A stretch of DNA of 64,000 bases from Brachyspira sp. SAP_772. GTDB taxonomy: Bacteria; Spirochaetota; Brachyspiria; Brachyspirales; Brachyspiraceae. Every line of letters begins with the position of its first letter. Positions within the stretch are counted from its first letter, which is position 1. The DNA lies in contig NZ_VYIX01000002.1 in NCBI RefSeq assembly GCF_009755885.1, forward strand, positions 730,864-794,863, written 5' to 3'. This document shows positions 36,313 to 45,665 of the stretch, piece by piece. Both the position numbers and the translations under genes were made by a program. Under the pieces are notes generated by a model. The model had not been told where the DNA came from and made no database searches. It saw only the letters and a program-made list of their open reading frames with translations.

Positions 36313-36388
36313 ATGATTATTATATCATATATATGTATATTTGCAAATAATAAAAAATATTATAATATTAAAACTGAGGTATTTTTTG

Positions 36389-37057
36389 ATGTATTTTTTT
36401 AAAAGGCTATTTTTAATAATAATTTTTATTTTTACTTTGAGTTTTAATGTATTTGCACAAAAAAATAGATTTGAAGTATTGTTAAATGTGCCTTTTGGAA
36501 TGAGCATTGGTTTTTCAGATTCTAAGCTTATTAATAATCCTACGGTTTTAAGTATGAAGAGTTTTGTAGATTTTGAAATAGGGGCTTCTTTACAATTTGG
36601 ATATATGTATTTTCTATCTGATAGAATGGCTTTGAGCATATTAGCAGAGTTTGGATATAGCCATGATAGTTATTCTTATAGGTCTAAAGATTTAAAAAAC
36701 ACTTATTCTTATTATTTTGAAAATATTCTTGTTGGGGTTTTGCCTAAGTTTAGTATAGATAATTTTTCTATTGGTTTTGGAATAGGTGTAAAGATGCCTA
36801 CTACGGTAAATTATATAGAGAAAGTTAATAATAAAAATGTTTACAATACAAGCTTATATTATAGCGAAGCTGCTCCCATTACTTTTATTAAACTAACTTT
36901 TGATTATTCATTTCCTATCAATAGATATTTAAATATTAATCTTGGAAGCTATATTCTTTATGATGTGTTTGTACGTGTTAATAATCCTAATTATCAATAT
37001 CATAATATAAGTGCCCTTAGTGTGGGGATGCAATTAGCTTTAAGATTTATTATATAA
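36389..37057 (+). CDS. Outer-membrane beta-barrel protein
   Basis: A 222-residue secreted protein with signal peptide MYFFKRLFLIIIFIFTLSFNVFAQ and alternating beta strands (VLLNVPFGMSIGFSD, ASLQFGYMYF, SIGFGIGVKMP, SVGMQLALRFII). The frame can be read from TTG 36341, but GAGGT eight bases before ATG 36389 and the signal peptide fix the start. Family not named. The YjbQ gene starts 21 bases after the stop and may be co-transcribed. Confidence 0.72.
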   Translation: MYFFKRLFLIIIFIFTLSFNVFAQKNRFEVLLNVPFGMSIGFSDSKLINNPTVLSMKSFVDFEIGASLQFGYMYFLSDRMALSILAEFGYSHDSYSYRSKDLKNTYSYYFENILVGVLPKFSIDNFSIGFGIGVKMPTTVNYIEKVNNKNVYNTSLYYSEAAPITFIKLTFDYSFPINRYLNINLGSYILYDVFVRVNNPNYQYHNISALSVGMQLALRFII

Positions 37058-37078
37058 TAAAAAATAAGGAGTGTACTT

Positions 37079-37474
37079 ATGCATACTATTAATGTAAAAA
37101 CTAACTCAAGATTTGACATTATAGACATAACAGAAGAGGTTAGAAGATGTGTTTTAGAAGAGAGGGTAGAATCAGGCATAGCTGTTATATTTACCCCTCA
37201 CACCACTGCAGGTGTCGGCATCAATGAAAATGCCGATAGTAATGTTTTATTTGATATGAAAAATGCTTTTAATAAGGTAGTTGCTCAGCATGATAATTAT
37301 AGACACTCTGAAGGCAATTCACAGGCGCATGTTTTGTCATCTTTGGTTTCGCCTAGTTTAACGGTTATAATAGAAAATAGAGATATAGTTTTAGGTGTTT
37401 GGCAGGATATATATTTCTTTGAGTTTGATGGGGCGAGAAACAGAAAAGTTTATGTACAAGTAATGAAAAAATAA
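37079..37474 (+). CDS. yjbQ: YjbQ family protein (UPF0047)
   Basis: A 131-residue compact protein covering the whole UPF0047 family: ITEEVRRCV near 20, GIAVIFTPHTTAGVGINEN near 33-51, WHDN-type HDNYRHSEGNSQAHVLSSL near 80-98 and GVWQDIYFFEFDGARNRKV near the end. The conserved His residues suggest metal binding. Some members have secondary thiamine-phosphate synthase activity, but the physiological role is unsettled. AAGGAG precedes the ATG. Confidence 0.88.
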   Translation: MHTINVKTNSRFDIIDITEEVRRCVLEERVESGIAVIFTPHTTAGVGINENADSNVLFDMKNAFNKVVAQHDNYRHSEGNSQAHVLSSLVSPSLTVIIENRDIVLGVWQDIYFFEFDGARNRKVYVQVMKK

Positions 37475-37478
37475 TTAG

Positions 37479-37518
37479 TATTATTGCACTTGGGAGGAGT
37501 AGCCCTTGTGCAATAATA
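37479..37518 (+). terminator. Stem-loop downstream of yjbQ
   Basis: TATTATTGCAC (37479-37489) pairs perfectly with GTGCAATAATA (37508-37518); inside the loop GGG and CCC can pair too. Only TTT follows, so it may be a modest terminator usable in either direction. Confidence 0.6.
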
Positions 37519-37670
37519 TTTAGGTTAATGTTTGTCTATTTTTGAAGTTTCTTTTTTATAAAGTTTATAATTGAACCAATTAAGTCTATTAATATTCACA
37601 TATATGTACCTTTTATAATAAATAGTATATACAAAAAAAGTTATTTGTCAATATACATATACGAGGTATT

Positions 37671-38141
37671 TTAAAAAATCATTGGGTGAAAATGAACGCC
37701 GTTTTCTACTTTTATATTGTCGTAAATGGCAACAAAGCCCAATTTCTTATAGAAGTCTACAGCATAATCGCTAGAATTAACAGAATATTTATCGCTTGGC
37801 ATTATATCTTTAACTTTTTCAAATAGACTCTTTCCTAAACCTAGTCTAAAATACTCATCATCAATAAATAAAAGTGATATATGATTATAATTTCTTATTT
37901 CTATAAAGCCTATAATAATATTTTTTTTTATATCTTTTGCTTTAAGAATTAGAGAGCCGTCAATATATGTTCTCATTAATAAGTTATCATAATTAATAAA
38001 TGTTAATATATTATTTATCCCTTCATCTGTATCTAATGATGAATTGTATTTAAGATATATTCTTTTAGCTAAATTGCTAATTTCTTCTAAATCTTCTAAT
38101 TGAGCTTTTTCTATTTCAAAATCATTATTGCTGAAACACAT
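37671..38141 (-). CDS. GNAT-family N-acetyltransferase
   Basis: A 156-residue protein with the GNAT fold order: FEIEKAQLEDLEEISNLAKR at the N-terminus, IGFIEIRNYNHISLLFIDDEYFRLGLGKSLFEKV near 91-120 (acetyl-CoA-binding motif A, Arg-x-x-Gly-x-Gly) and SSDYAVDFYKKLGFV near 130. The acceptor is unknown. The start overlaps the end of the upstream thioredoxin-like gene by 17 bases, so the two are probably translated together. Confidence 0.82.
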   Translation of the reverse strand: MCFSNNDFEIEKAQLEDLEEISNLAKRIYLKYNSSLDTDEGINNILTFINYDNLLMRTYIDGSLILKAKDIKKNIIIGFIEIRNYNHISLLFIDDEYFRLGLGKSLFEKVKDIMPSDKYSVNSSDYAVDFYKKLGFVAIYDNIKVENGVHFHPMIF

Positions 38142-38487
38142 TCATAATTCTTTGAAATGGCAAATGATTAGTGTCTTTAATAAAATTGCCGTTTTTATAA
38201 TATCTCAAATAAGGAATAAGGTCATTTTTCCATTCATTTTCTTTGAAGTTCATAAACTCTTCATAAAGACCGCTTTCATTATATATACATATAAATACAG
38301 TTAAATCTACTTCACTATTTTGTTCATTAGCATTTAATTCTCTTTTTAATCCTTTCCAATCTCCGCACCAATTTTGTGTAAATACAGCAAGCACATTCTC
38401 TGAAGCATTTTTTATATTGCTGCTTACTTCTTTATTTTCTATAATGTATTTCATTTCATTATCATCTATGTTTTTAAAAGTTATCAT
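38125..38487 (-). CDS. Thioredoxin-like protein with a single active-site Cys
   Basis: A 120-residue protein with a thioredoxin-like pattern: VLAVFTQNWCGDWKGLKREL near 32-51 places WCGDW where thioredoxins have WCGxC, so only the first Cys is kept. A later LIPYLRYYKNGNFI strand corresponds to the cis-Pro region. It may bind or monitor thiols rather than act as a full dithiol reductase. It is the first gene of the pair with the GNAT gene. Confidence 0.62.
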   Translation of the reverse strand: MITFKNIDDNEMKYIIENKEVSSNIKNASENVLAVFTQNWCGDWKGLKRELNANEQNSEVDLTVFICIYNESGLYEEFMNFKENEWKNDLIPYLRYYKNGNFIKDTNHLPFQRIMNVFQQ

Positions 38488-38549
38488 AATATCTCCATTT
38501 ATTATTTAATTATTTTATTATGAAATAATATAGCATATAACATTTTTTA

Positions 38550-39533
38550 TCAATATATTATGCTTTCAAATTTTTCTATTACTTCATTTGGTTTTATCAC
38601 TTCTCGGCATTCAAAAGTGTTAAGGGAGCATTTTCTGCCGCCGCAGATGCAAGCTTTATTATCTGGTTTTTTTTCTATTATATGGCTGTTAACACCTATT
38701 GGGAGGTTTATACCGGCGGGTGTGGCAAAATATAAAGCCAAAGTAGGTATGCCAACTATAGAAGCAACATGCATAGCTCCGGAATCATTTCCTATAAATC
38801 CATCGCATAGGCTAAGTATGGCAGCTATATTATCTAATGAAGTATATGGTATAATAGGCTCTTTGTTTAGCATTGCAGATATTTTATCAGATATTTCTTT
38901 TTCGCTTGGAGTGGTTATAAATAAAGCCAAAGCATTATGTTTATGAGATAAATAATTTATAACTTCAGCAAAATATTCTTCTTTCCAGATTTTACCAAAA
39001 CTATTAGTAGCTCCTATTCCATATGCAAATATTTTTTTGTTTTCAGGGTTTATAGTTTTAATATATTCTTTGGCATTATTTAGAATATCTTCTTTTATAT
39101 TTAGTTTTATAGTTGGTCGAGATTTTTTTATATTTAAAGTTTTAAGTAAATTAACATAATAATCTGAAGTATGCCACCACCTAACAGGCTCTCTTTCTAC
39201 TATATCCGTAAGCATAAAACTCCTATAATCAGCCCTATATCCTATGCGTCTTTTTATGCCATGCCCAAATATCCTAAAAGCACTTTCAAAAGAATTAGGA
39301 AAAAGTAAAGCAGCATCAAAATTATATTTTCTCAAAGCAGGAAATCTTTTTAATTCTATTACATCATCAACTAATCCGCTTACAGTAAGTATTCCAAACA
39401 TAGATTTTTTTGCTAATGCAGTTATTTTAATATCTTTATATTCTTCTTTTATTAAATGTATCGCAGGTAAAGACATCACTATATCACCAAGCCAATTTGG
39501 AGCATGTATTAATAAGTTTTTTATTTCGTTCAT
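38550..39533 (-). CDS. waaF: Lipopolysaccharide heptosyltransferase (GT9)
   Basis: A 327-residue GT9-family enzyme. IHAPNWLGDIVMSLPAIHLIK near 9-29 and DGFIGNDSGAMHVASIVGIPTLALY near 245-269 are the acceptor and donor-binding signatures of WaaF/WaaC. It should add heptose to the inner core of lipo-oligosaccharide at the cytoplasmic membrane. Whether the position is I or II cannot be fixed. The ATG overlaps the stop of the preceding hypothetical gene (TAATG), indicating tight coupling with the ATPase-hypothetical pair upstream. Confidence 0.83.
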   Translation of the reverse strand: MNEIKNLLIHAPNWLGDIVMSLPAIHLIKEEYKDIKITALAKKSMFGILTVSGLVDDVIELKRFPALRKYNFDAALLFPNSFESAFRIFGHGIKRRIGYRADYRSFMLTDIVEREPVRWWHTSDYYVNLLKTLNIKKSRPTIKLNIKEDILNNAKEYIKTINPENKKIFAYGIGATNSFGKIWKEEYFAEVINYLSHKHNALALFITTPSEKEISDKISAMLNKEPIIPYTSLDNIAAILSLCDGFIGNDSGAMHVASIVGIPTLALYFATPAGINLPIGVNSHIIEKKPDNKACICGGRKCSLNTFECREVIKPNEVIEKFESIIY

Positions 39534-40300
39534 TAAGATATATCCAGCTGAGAAATGAACTCTTCATATTTAGCTATAATGCCAATACAAACATTTCTAT
39601 TCATAACAAGTTTATTAGTCTTTCTAGTATTAATAAAATAATCATAAAGCATAGCAAAATCATTTCCATAAAAAGTGCTAAGCCAAGTGTCTCTCGCTTC
39701 ATCTACAATAGAAGTATTTTTAGATTTTATTATATAATAACTTAATTTCTCTTCTTTATCTTGAAGAGATATAACAATCTCTATTTCATTATCATTTATT
39801 AAAGTAATTTGATCTTGTATATATGTTTTTTCTATTATATTGTCATTATTTTTTATAATTGATTCTTCTTTATCTATGATGTTGTTAGAAAAACAGTAAA
39901 CATTTTCAAATATTATTTTTACTATAAATGGTTTTATATCCAAATTAATAGCTTTTGTTTCTATTAAAGTTTTAGCTAATTTATTTACTCCTGTATCAAT
40001 AAGAGTTAATACAAGTTTATTATTGTTATCATCTATTTCTAAATTATCAATAATACATCCATGCATCTGATTAAGCCCCAAATAGTTTAAAGATTTTCCA
40101 AGTCTATTTGAGTTTGATAAAATAAAATTTCTATATATTTTTTCTTCTATAAAAACATCATCAAATACTTTATCATCTAATATAATAGCATTTTTATCAG
40201 CCCTTATTTCGTATTGATTATAAAATATAGTTTCGTATATGCTAGGTGAAAGCAAAGGTGCTAGCTCATATAATTTTTTATTACTATAATAACATTCCAT
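39533..40300 (-). CDS. Hypothetical protein in the heptosyltransferase operon
   Basis: A 255-residue protein I do not recognise. It has no signal peptide or membrane helix, a mixed alpha/beta sequence and repeated short beta stretches (NKLVLTLIDTGVN, NEIEIVISLQDKEE). It lies 6 bases after the ATPase gene stop and overlaps the next start, so the three genes form one transcriptional unit. Confidence 0.68.
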   Translation of the reverse strand: MECYYSNKKLYELAPLLSPSIYETIFYNQYEIRADKNAIILDDKVFDDVFIEEKIYRNFILSNSNRLGKSLNYLGLNQMHGCIIDNLEIDDNNNKLVLTLIDTGVNKLAKTLIETKAINLDIKPFIVKIIFENVYCFSNNIIDKEESIIKNNDNIIEKTYIQDQITLINDNEIEIVISLQDKEEKLSYYIIKSKNTSIVDEARDTWLSTFYGNDFAMLYDYFINTRKTNKLVMNRNVCIGIIAKYEEFISQLDIS

Positions 40301-40306
40301 ACTAAC

Positions 40307-40987
40307 TTATATAACGTTTCCTATATTTTTTATATCATATTCCATATTAAATAATTGATATTTTGTTTTTATATTTTGTTTAATTAAATTACTATTAACG
40401 CAACTGCATATCACATCTATATTTTTTTCTTTAGAGATTTGTTCTGCTATCTCTTCGCCTTTTATAATATCTTCTAAAGTAGTATCATTCATAAGATGAG
40501 TATTATTTACTATCCCTGTAACCTTTAATGCAAGTGTAGCTTCTATAGAGATGAGATGACCTAAAGCAAGTTCAAAAGTGGAGTTTTCTTTTCTGTTGGC
40601 ATTTAAAACAAAAAATACATCAGTTTCATCTGTTTGAACACACTCTCTAAAAGTGGCAAAAGATAAGCTTCCAACAGAGTTTCCTCCCATATCTATTATT
40701 CCTACAATATCTTTATTATTAAATATAGAATAAACTTCAGCAGACACAGCAGGCAAATCTGAACCAGATTGAGGCAAGTAGCTTCCTATTATTTTTATAT
40801 CTTTATCTTTTAAGTTTTGAGCATGTTCTCTTGAGCGAAAATAAGGATTTACAACATCCAAGTCTGCTATATATATTTGTTTGTCTGTTTTGTTTCTTAA
40901 ATAGATGGCATAATTAATGGAGAATGTTGTTTTCCCTGATCCATAATGCCCGCATATTATAGTTACTCTATTATTTTTTATATTCAT
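40307..40987 (-). CDS. P-loop ATPase of the ParA/MinD-like class
   Basis: A 226-residue protein with a P-loop near the N-terminus (IICGHYGSGKTTFSINYA, Gly13 to Thr20 region), LDVVNPYFRSREH near 42-54 and IIDMGGNSVG near 97-106. It has the SIMIBI-type layout, but its P-loop lacks the deviant Lys of true ParA/MinD. Related proteins are annotated CobQ/CobB/MinD/ParA nucleotide-binding. The frame opens at GTG 40993; ATG 40987 with AGG five bases before is preferred. It is the first gene of the operon with waaF. Confidence 0.72.
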   Translation of the reverse strand: MNIKNNRVTIICGHYGSGKTTFSINYAIYLRNKTDKQIYIADLDVVNPYFRSREHAQNLKDKDIKIIGSYLPQSGSDLPAVSAEVYSIFNNKDIVGIIDMGGNSVGSLSFATFRECVQTDETDVFFVLNANRKENSTFELALGHLISIEATLALKVTGIVNNTHLMNDTTLEDIIKGEEIAEQISKEKNIDVICSCVNSNLIKQNIKTKYQLFNMEYDIKNIGNVI

Positions 40988-41260
40988 ATCCACCTACATT
41001 AAAAAACTTTCTTATAGAATATTTCATATTATAATATAATATATTTTAGAATATTTTCAAATTTTAGTATACATAATTATTATGTAATTATTATAATAGT
41101 ATGTTTTTTATAAAAAAAATAATTTTATAATAAATAATTTTATAAGTTTTATATATTATATATGTAAGTTATAAATATATATTTTAAGTATATGTAAAAA
41201 AAATAATTAAATTAAAAATATAGTCGATACTATATTATAGTTTAAAGTAGGTAAAATATT

Positions 41261-41914
41261 ATGAGATATATATTAATAATGATGTTTTTGTTTTGTTTAA
41301 ATTTGTTTAGTCAGAATGCAACTAATGACGCTTATACTCCGCCTCAAAATAATAACAACAATACAACAACAGAAGAAGAAAGTTATATCACAAATGATTC
41401 TATAGTTGGAAGAAAACCAGCAATAATTAATGTACCTATTACTGGATTTAAAAATATAAGATTAGGCTCTACTAGAGAAGATACGATTAGAGCCATATTG
41501 GAAGATAATACTATGATGCTTCCTAAAGAATATATGCTTAATACTAATGGAGTAGATTTAGCTTCAGAAGAGAGTGATACTTTTTTGTCTTTAGAAGAGA
41601 ATAAGTTTTATAAGAGCGGATATTTTATTTTTAAAGATGATTCATTATATTCTATTACTATATATTTTCAGCCCGATCAGGTGGATTTTTTAGAGTTACT
41701 TTCTTCTTTATCTGTAAAATACGGCAAGGGAGCTTTTTTGGATGCAGAAACTGTTTCTTGGCAGAATGGGGATAATAGAATTATATTAGAGCGTCCTAGT
41801 ATTGTTAAATATCTCAATATGAATAATATTACAACTACTTCGCAAACTAGAATAAGAGAGAAAGAATCTATACCTCCTCAAAACAATAGAAAAGAGATAT
41901 TGGAAGGGCTTTAA
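41261..41914 (+). CDS. Hypothetical secreted protein
   Basis: A 217-residue protein with a signal peptide (MRYILIMMFLFCLNLFSQ), an Asn/Thr/Gln-rich low-complexity linker (about 20-45) and a globular part with VPITGFKNIRLGSTREDTIRAI near 71-92, a segment reminiscent of periplasmic domains that match small substrates. I cannot name the family. The next lipoprotein gene starts 6 bases after its stop, and ftsA follows 125 bases later. Confidence 0.65.
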   Translation: MRYILIMMFLFCLNLFSQNATNDAYTPPQNNNNNTTTEEESYITNDSIVGRKPAIINVPITGFKNIRLGSTREDTIRAILEDNTMMLPKEYMLNTNGVDLASEESDTFLSLEENKFYKSGYFIFKDDSLYSITIYFQPDQVDFLELLSSLSVKYGKGAFLDAETVSWQNGDNRIILERPSIVKYLNMNNITTTSQTRIREKESIPPQNNRKEILEGL

Positions 41915-41920
41915 TTTTTT

Positions 41921-42406
41921 ATGAATAATATTTTAACAATTTTTTTATTTGTTTTATTTAGTTTATTTGTTTCTTGCGGGAGCGGCAGCGAGAAAGTAGA
42001 AATTATTTTAAGCGATGATGAAAACAAAGAGGCTATTGAAGTAAAAAATTATGATGAAGATGCATTAAAAACATCGGCTTTAAAATCTTTAGAAGAGTTT
42101 TTGTCTTTACCGTATGATGAAGAGAGCGTGAAGTTAGCTTATAATAATTTTTATTCATCTAGCTATAAAGAAGTTTTAGCTAAGACCCGTAATGTAAAAA
42201 ATGCAGATGAATATGCTGCATCGAACCCTTCATTAGATTTTGAGTTTGAAACAAAGATAGATAAAGTTTACAGCATAAAGCTTGAGGGGAAAAATGCTTA
42301 TATAGATGTTGGTACTTCAGTTTATGATAGGGTAAATAAATCTACAGCAAATATGAGACAAACATTTATTATGGCTCAGGAAGGCGATAAGTGGGTTATT
42401 GATTAA
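41921..42406 (+). CDS. Hypothetical lipoprotein upstream of ftsA
   Basis: A 161-residue lipoprotein (FVSC lipobox, Cys19, then GSGSEKVE). The mature part has helices (EDALKTSALKSLEEFLSLP) and a beta sheet ending MRQTFIMAQEGDKWVID, a pattern typical of NTF2-like/DUF4878 domains that measure small ligands. That fold assignment is tentative. It is coupled to the preceding secreted protein gene. Confidence 0.62.
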   Translation: MNNILTIFLFVLFSLFVSCGSGSEKVEIILSDDENKEAIEVKNYDEDALKTSALKSLEEFLSLPYDEESVKLAYNNFYSSSYKEVLAKTRNVKNADEYAASNPSLDFEFETKIDKVYSIKLEGKNAYIDVGTSVYDRVNKSTANMRQTFIMAQEGDKWVID

Positions 42407-42531
42407 TAATTATGTAAATCTTATAAAAATATAAAAAATCTATACAAAAGAATATTAATAACAAAAAAATATTAATGAAAATAATAATATACCGACAATA
42501 TTAACATAATACTTTATTTAGGAGTTTAACC

Positions 42532-43782
42532 TTGAAAGAGCCAATAATAGCTGGTGTAGATATCGGCACTTCATCAATAAAAACTGTAATAGCAAGGGTT
42601 AATGAGGATAAACTTGATATTATAGGGATAGGGGAGAGTGAGAGTGACGGCATTAGAAAGGGTATTATAGTAAATATAGATGCTGCTGCTGATGCTATAG
42701 AGAAATCTATCAACAAAGCGGAAGATATGGCAGGACTTCAGGCTCCTGATGTTATAGCTACTATAGGCGGCGACCATATAAGCGGAATGAATAGTAAAGG
42801 GGTTATTGGTGTTAATACAAAAGATAAAGAAATAACTCCATTAGAAATAGAGAGAGTATTAGAAAGTGCTAAAAATGTTCGTTTGCCTTCAGATGTAGAG
42901 ATTATAGAAACAATAGAACAGGAATATTCTTTAGACGGTCAAGATGAGATAAAAAACCCTATAGGAATGTCTGGAACAAGATTAGAAACAAAGGTTCATC
43001 TTATCACTGGGCTTAAATATGTAAGTGAGAACTTAAGAAGAACTTTAAATAAAATGAAGTTTAGCGGCAAAGATTTTATAGTGAGTGTACGCGGAAGTGC
43101 TGAGGCTTGTCTTACAGAAGATGAAAAAGAGCTTGGGGTAGTTGTGTTTGATATAGGGCATTCTACTACATCGCTCATGGTATTTTTGGAAGGCTCTGTT
43201 TGGCATACTGCTGTTATACCTATAGGAAGTCAGCATATTACTAATGATATAGCTGAATGTTTAAGAGTAACTATTCCTACAGCAGAAAAATTGAAATGTG
43301 AATATGGCTGTGCTTTTGTGGATATGGTAGGCGACAGAGAGATAGTTGAAGTTCCTACTGCAAGCGGCGAAAGTAAAGCCATACTTAAAAAGTCTTTAAC
43401 AGAAATTATACAGGCTAGGGTAGAAGAGATACTTAGCTTATGCGGTAAAGAATTATCAAAGATGAAGTATATAGATTCTTTATCTGCTGGTATGGTATTT
43501 ACGGGAGGAGGTGCATTACTTCCCGGTTTGGTTGAATTAGCTAAGGCATATCAAAGAACAGTAAAAGGAGCTATGCCTATTACAGCGAGAATAGGTGTTC
43601 CTAATAATATTTACGGCATTAGAGATATTGCTAATAATCCTTCTTATTCTGCTGTTATTGGCATACTTATGATGAGCTTAGATGAGGCTACTAAAGTTAA
43701 TATACCTAATGCTAAAAAAACAGGCGATAAGAAAAAGTTTAAGTTTAATATAAAAAAGTCATTTATGGAGTTTTTTAAATAA
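42532..43782 (+). CDS. ftsA: Cell division protein FtsA
   Basis: A 416-residue actin-like ATPase that anchors FtsZ to the membrane. Signature regions: AGVDIGTSSIKTVIA near 5-19 (phosphate 1), VVVFDIGHSTTSLMV near 203-217 (phosphate 2), VFTGGGALLPGLVELA near 320-335 (adenosine) and a C-terminal KKFKFNIKKSFMEFFK amphipathic membrane-targeting helix. The start is TTG at 42532, seven bases after GGAG; no ATG fits. No ftsZ or ftsQ gene is adjacent, unlike the dcw cluster of most bacteria. Confidence 0.93.
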   Translation: MKEPIIAGVDIGTSSIKTVIARVNEDKLDIIGIGESESDGIRKGIIVNIDAAADAIEKSINKAEDMAGLQAPDVIATIGGDHISGMNSKGVIGVNTKDKEITPLEIERVLESAKNVRLPSDVEIIETIEQEYSLDGQDEIKNPIGMSGTRLETKVHLITGLKYVSENLRRTLNKMKFSGKDFIVSVRGSAEACLTEDEKELGVVVFDIGHSTTSLMVFLEGSVWHTAVIPIGSQHITNDIAECLRVTIPTAEKLKCEYGCAFVDMVGDREIVEVPTASGESKAILKKSLTEIIQARVEEILSLCGKELSKMKYIDSLSAGMVFTGGGALLPGLVELAKAYQRTVKGAMPITARIGVPNNIYGIRDIANNPSYSAVIGILMMSLDEATKVNIPNAKKTGDKKKFKFNIKKSFMEFFK

Positions 43783-43915
43783 TAAATATTTTTAATAAAA
43801 TTATAATAAAAACTATACTCATCAAATAAGTTCCATTTTGTATTTTAATTTAAACATTATGTCAACTAAAATTACATATTATTTTTGTAGATTTAGTTAT
43901 TTTTATTAAATCTAC

Positions 43916-43944
43916 TTGACAAATTGGGTAATTTAGTGTATAAA
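43916..43944 (+). promoter_or_regulatory. Strong sigma-70-type promoter of flaA
   Basis: Consensus -35 TTGACA (43916-43921), 17-bp spacer and TATAAA (43939-43944), 46 bases before the ATG. It is the best match to consensus seen in the window and fits an abundant structural protein. Confidence 0.8.
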
Positions 43945-43990
43945 ATACTATTATTATGCTTATTAATTAGTACAAGGAGTGCAATAAATT

Positions 43991-44956
43991 ATGAAAAAGT
44001 TATTCGCAGTATTAGCTTCTATTTTTGTTGCTGCATCTGCTTACGGTGTAACAAATTCAACTTTAATTGATTTTGCTATAACAGGTAATGCTGATAACTT
44101 GCAGCCTGCAGGAGATGATACAAATGAAGTAGTTTCTGTTCAGCAAAATCTTTACAACGATAACTGGGTAGTATGGTTGAATGAATCTGCTAGATTAACA
44201 GAAAACCGCAGGAATTCATATGTTACTAACGTAGATAGTAAAGGTAATAACGGAGCTTGGGAAGCTGGTAAAGTTCTTGGTGTAAGAGTACATTTCCCTC
44301 TACAAGCTTGGAATAGCTATGCTTTAGTAAAACCTGCTTTTCAACTTGAAATGTACGGCGGAACTGACGGTACAAAATATACAGACGGTAAAGGTGTAGT
44401 ACACAATGTTGGCGAAATTAAATCTATTAGCTCTTGGGTATATGGACGTAATTATTTAGTTACTTATTTTGTAAACTTACAAAATGAATTAGGTGAATTA
44501 AAATCTTATCCTATGGGTGCTCTTTACTTCAGCGGTTGGAGACAATTAAGATGGGAAAACAGAGAGTATTTAGCTAATGTTCGCGACAGAGTATTAGTAA
44601 GAAAACCTCTTTATCCTAGAATGATCCCTTCTGTAAAATTAGACTCTTTAGGTTTCTATAGAACTAAAGATACTCAAGGTGGTGATTTCATTACTTATGT
44701 TAAAGATATAACTATGGAATATGATGTAGTAGTTGTTGATTTCGAAGAAGATATCGATGATGAAGCTACTTGGCAGTTATTAAAAACTGAAAACGAAAGA
44801 AAACAAGCTATTGAAAATGCTAGAGTTCGTGAAGCTGCTGAGTTACAAGAATTAGAACAAAGACGTATTAATGGTGGCGGTGATGCTCAGCAACAACAAG
44901 ATACTGGTGCTGCAGCAACTGAAACTACACAAACTGAAGAAACTGCTGCTCAATAA
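43991..44956 (+). CDS. flaA: Flagellar filament outer layer (sheath) protein FlaA
   Basis: A 321-residue protein with signal peptide [19 protein letters not shown] and a long beta-rich mature domain. SIQQN-type [26 protein letters not shown] near 48-73, [19 protein letters not shown] near 97-115 and [17 protein letters not shown] near 238-254 are hallmark stretches of spirochaete FlaA. It sheathes the FlaB core of periplasmic flagella and helps set filament stiffness. The acidic, Gln/Glu-rich tail ([17 protein letters not shown]) is low-complexity. Strong promoter, AAGGAG site and terminator make it a monocistronic, highly expressed gene. Confidence 0.95.
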   Translation: MKKLFAVLASIFVAASAYGVTNSTLIDFAITGNADNLQPAGDDTNEVVSVQQNLYNDNWVVWLNESARLTENRRNSYVTNVDSKGNNGAWEAGKVLGVRVHFPLQAWNSYALVKPAFQLEMYGGTDGTKYTDGKGVVHNVGEIKSISSWVYGRNYLVTYFVNLQNELGELKSYPMGALYFSGWRQLRWENREYLANVRDRVLVRKPLYPRMIPSVKLDSLGFYRTKDTQGGDFITYVKDITMEYDVVVVDFEEDIDDEATWQLLKTENERKQAIENARVREAAELQELEQRRINGGGDAQQQQDTGAAATETTQTEETAAQ

Positions 44957-44984
44957 TAATTAAGTGAGTTTTTGAAAGTTTTTT

Positions 44985-45030
44985 AAGGGGAAGCAAATAT
45001 TTATGTTGTTTCCCCTTATTTATGTTTTTT
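44985..45030 (+). terminator. Intrinsic terminator of flaA
   Basis: AAGGGGAA with GCAA (44985-44996) pairs with the TTGT/TTCCCCTT arm (45006-45017), followed by ATTTATGTTTTTT. Confidence 0.88.
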
Positions 45031-45071
45031 GTATTCTTTGATATTTATATAGTGCTTTTAAGGATTTGTTT

Positions 45072-45632
45072 ATGAAACTTATGAATGAACCTATTTTGGA
45101 TAAAAATAATTCTTTATATATTTGTATAGATTTGCAAGCTAAACTTATGCCTTCTATGGATAATTTAGATACTCTTATAAAAAAGTCTAATATATTACTT
45201 AAAACTTCTGAGATATATGATATACCTGTTTTGGTCACTGAGCAGTATCCTAAAGGTTTAGGAGCTACTGATGAGAGAGTAATGCTTCCTAAACATCATA
45301 AATTATTTTCTAAGGATCATTTTAGTGTATTTGCTACTGAAGATTTTGTTGAGGAGTTTAATAATTTAAATAAAAAGAATATTATAGTATTTGGAGCTGA
45401 GACACATGTATGCGTATATTATAGTGTGTATCATTTGCTTCAAAATGGATATAATGTTTATGTGGTTGCTGATGCTTGTGCTTCTAGAACTGACAATGAT
45501 AAGCAAATTGGTTTAGAACAGATGAGGAAATTGGGGGCTAATATTATAAGTACAGAGATGGTTCTTTTTGGATTTATAGAAGGTTCAAAAGTACCTAATT
45601 TTAAAGATTTAAGTAATTTATTAAAAAATTAA
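45072..45632 (+). CDS. Isochorismatase-family cysteine hydrolase
   Basis: A 186-residue hydrolase. YICIDLQAKLM near 17-27 (Asp), VTEQYPKGLGAT near 59-70 (with the family's conserved Gln-x-x-x-x-Gly-Thr-type loop) and VFGAETHVCVYYSVYHLL near 108-125 (nucleophilic Cys) give the Asp-Lys-Cys triad layout. Members include nicotinamidase and N-carbamoylsarcosine amidase; substrate is unknown here. ATG 45072 with AGGA eight bases upstream is preferred over TTG 45066. tpiA follows 33 bases after the stop. Confidence 0.82.
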   Translation: MKLMNEPILDKNNSLYICIDLQAKLMPSMDNLDTLIKKSNILLKTSEIYDIPVLVTEQYPKGLGATDERVMLPKHHKLFSKDHFSVFATEDFVEEFNNLNKKNIIVFGAETHVCVYYSVYHLLQNGYNVYVVADACASRTDNDKQIGLEQMRKLGANIISTEMVLFGFIEGSKVPNFKDLSNLLKN

Positions 45633-45665
45633 GTATAATATTTTATAATAAGGAGAATAATTATT

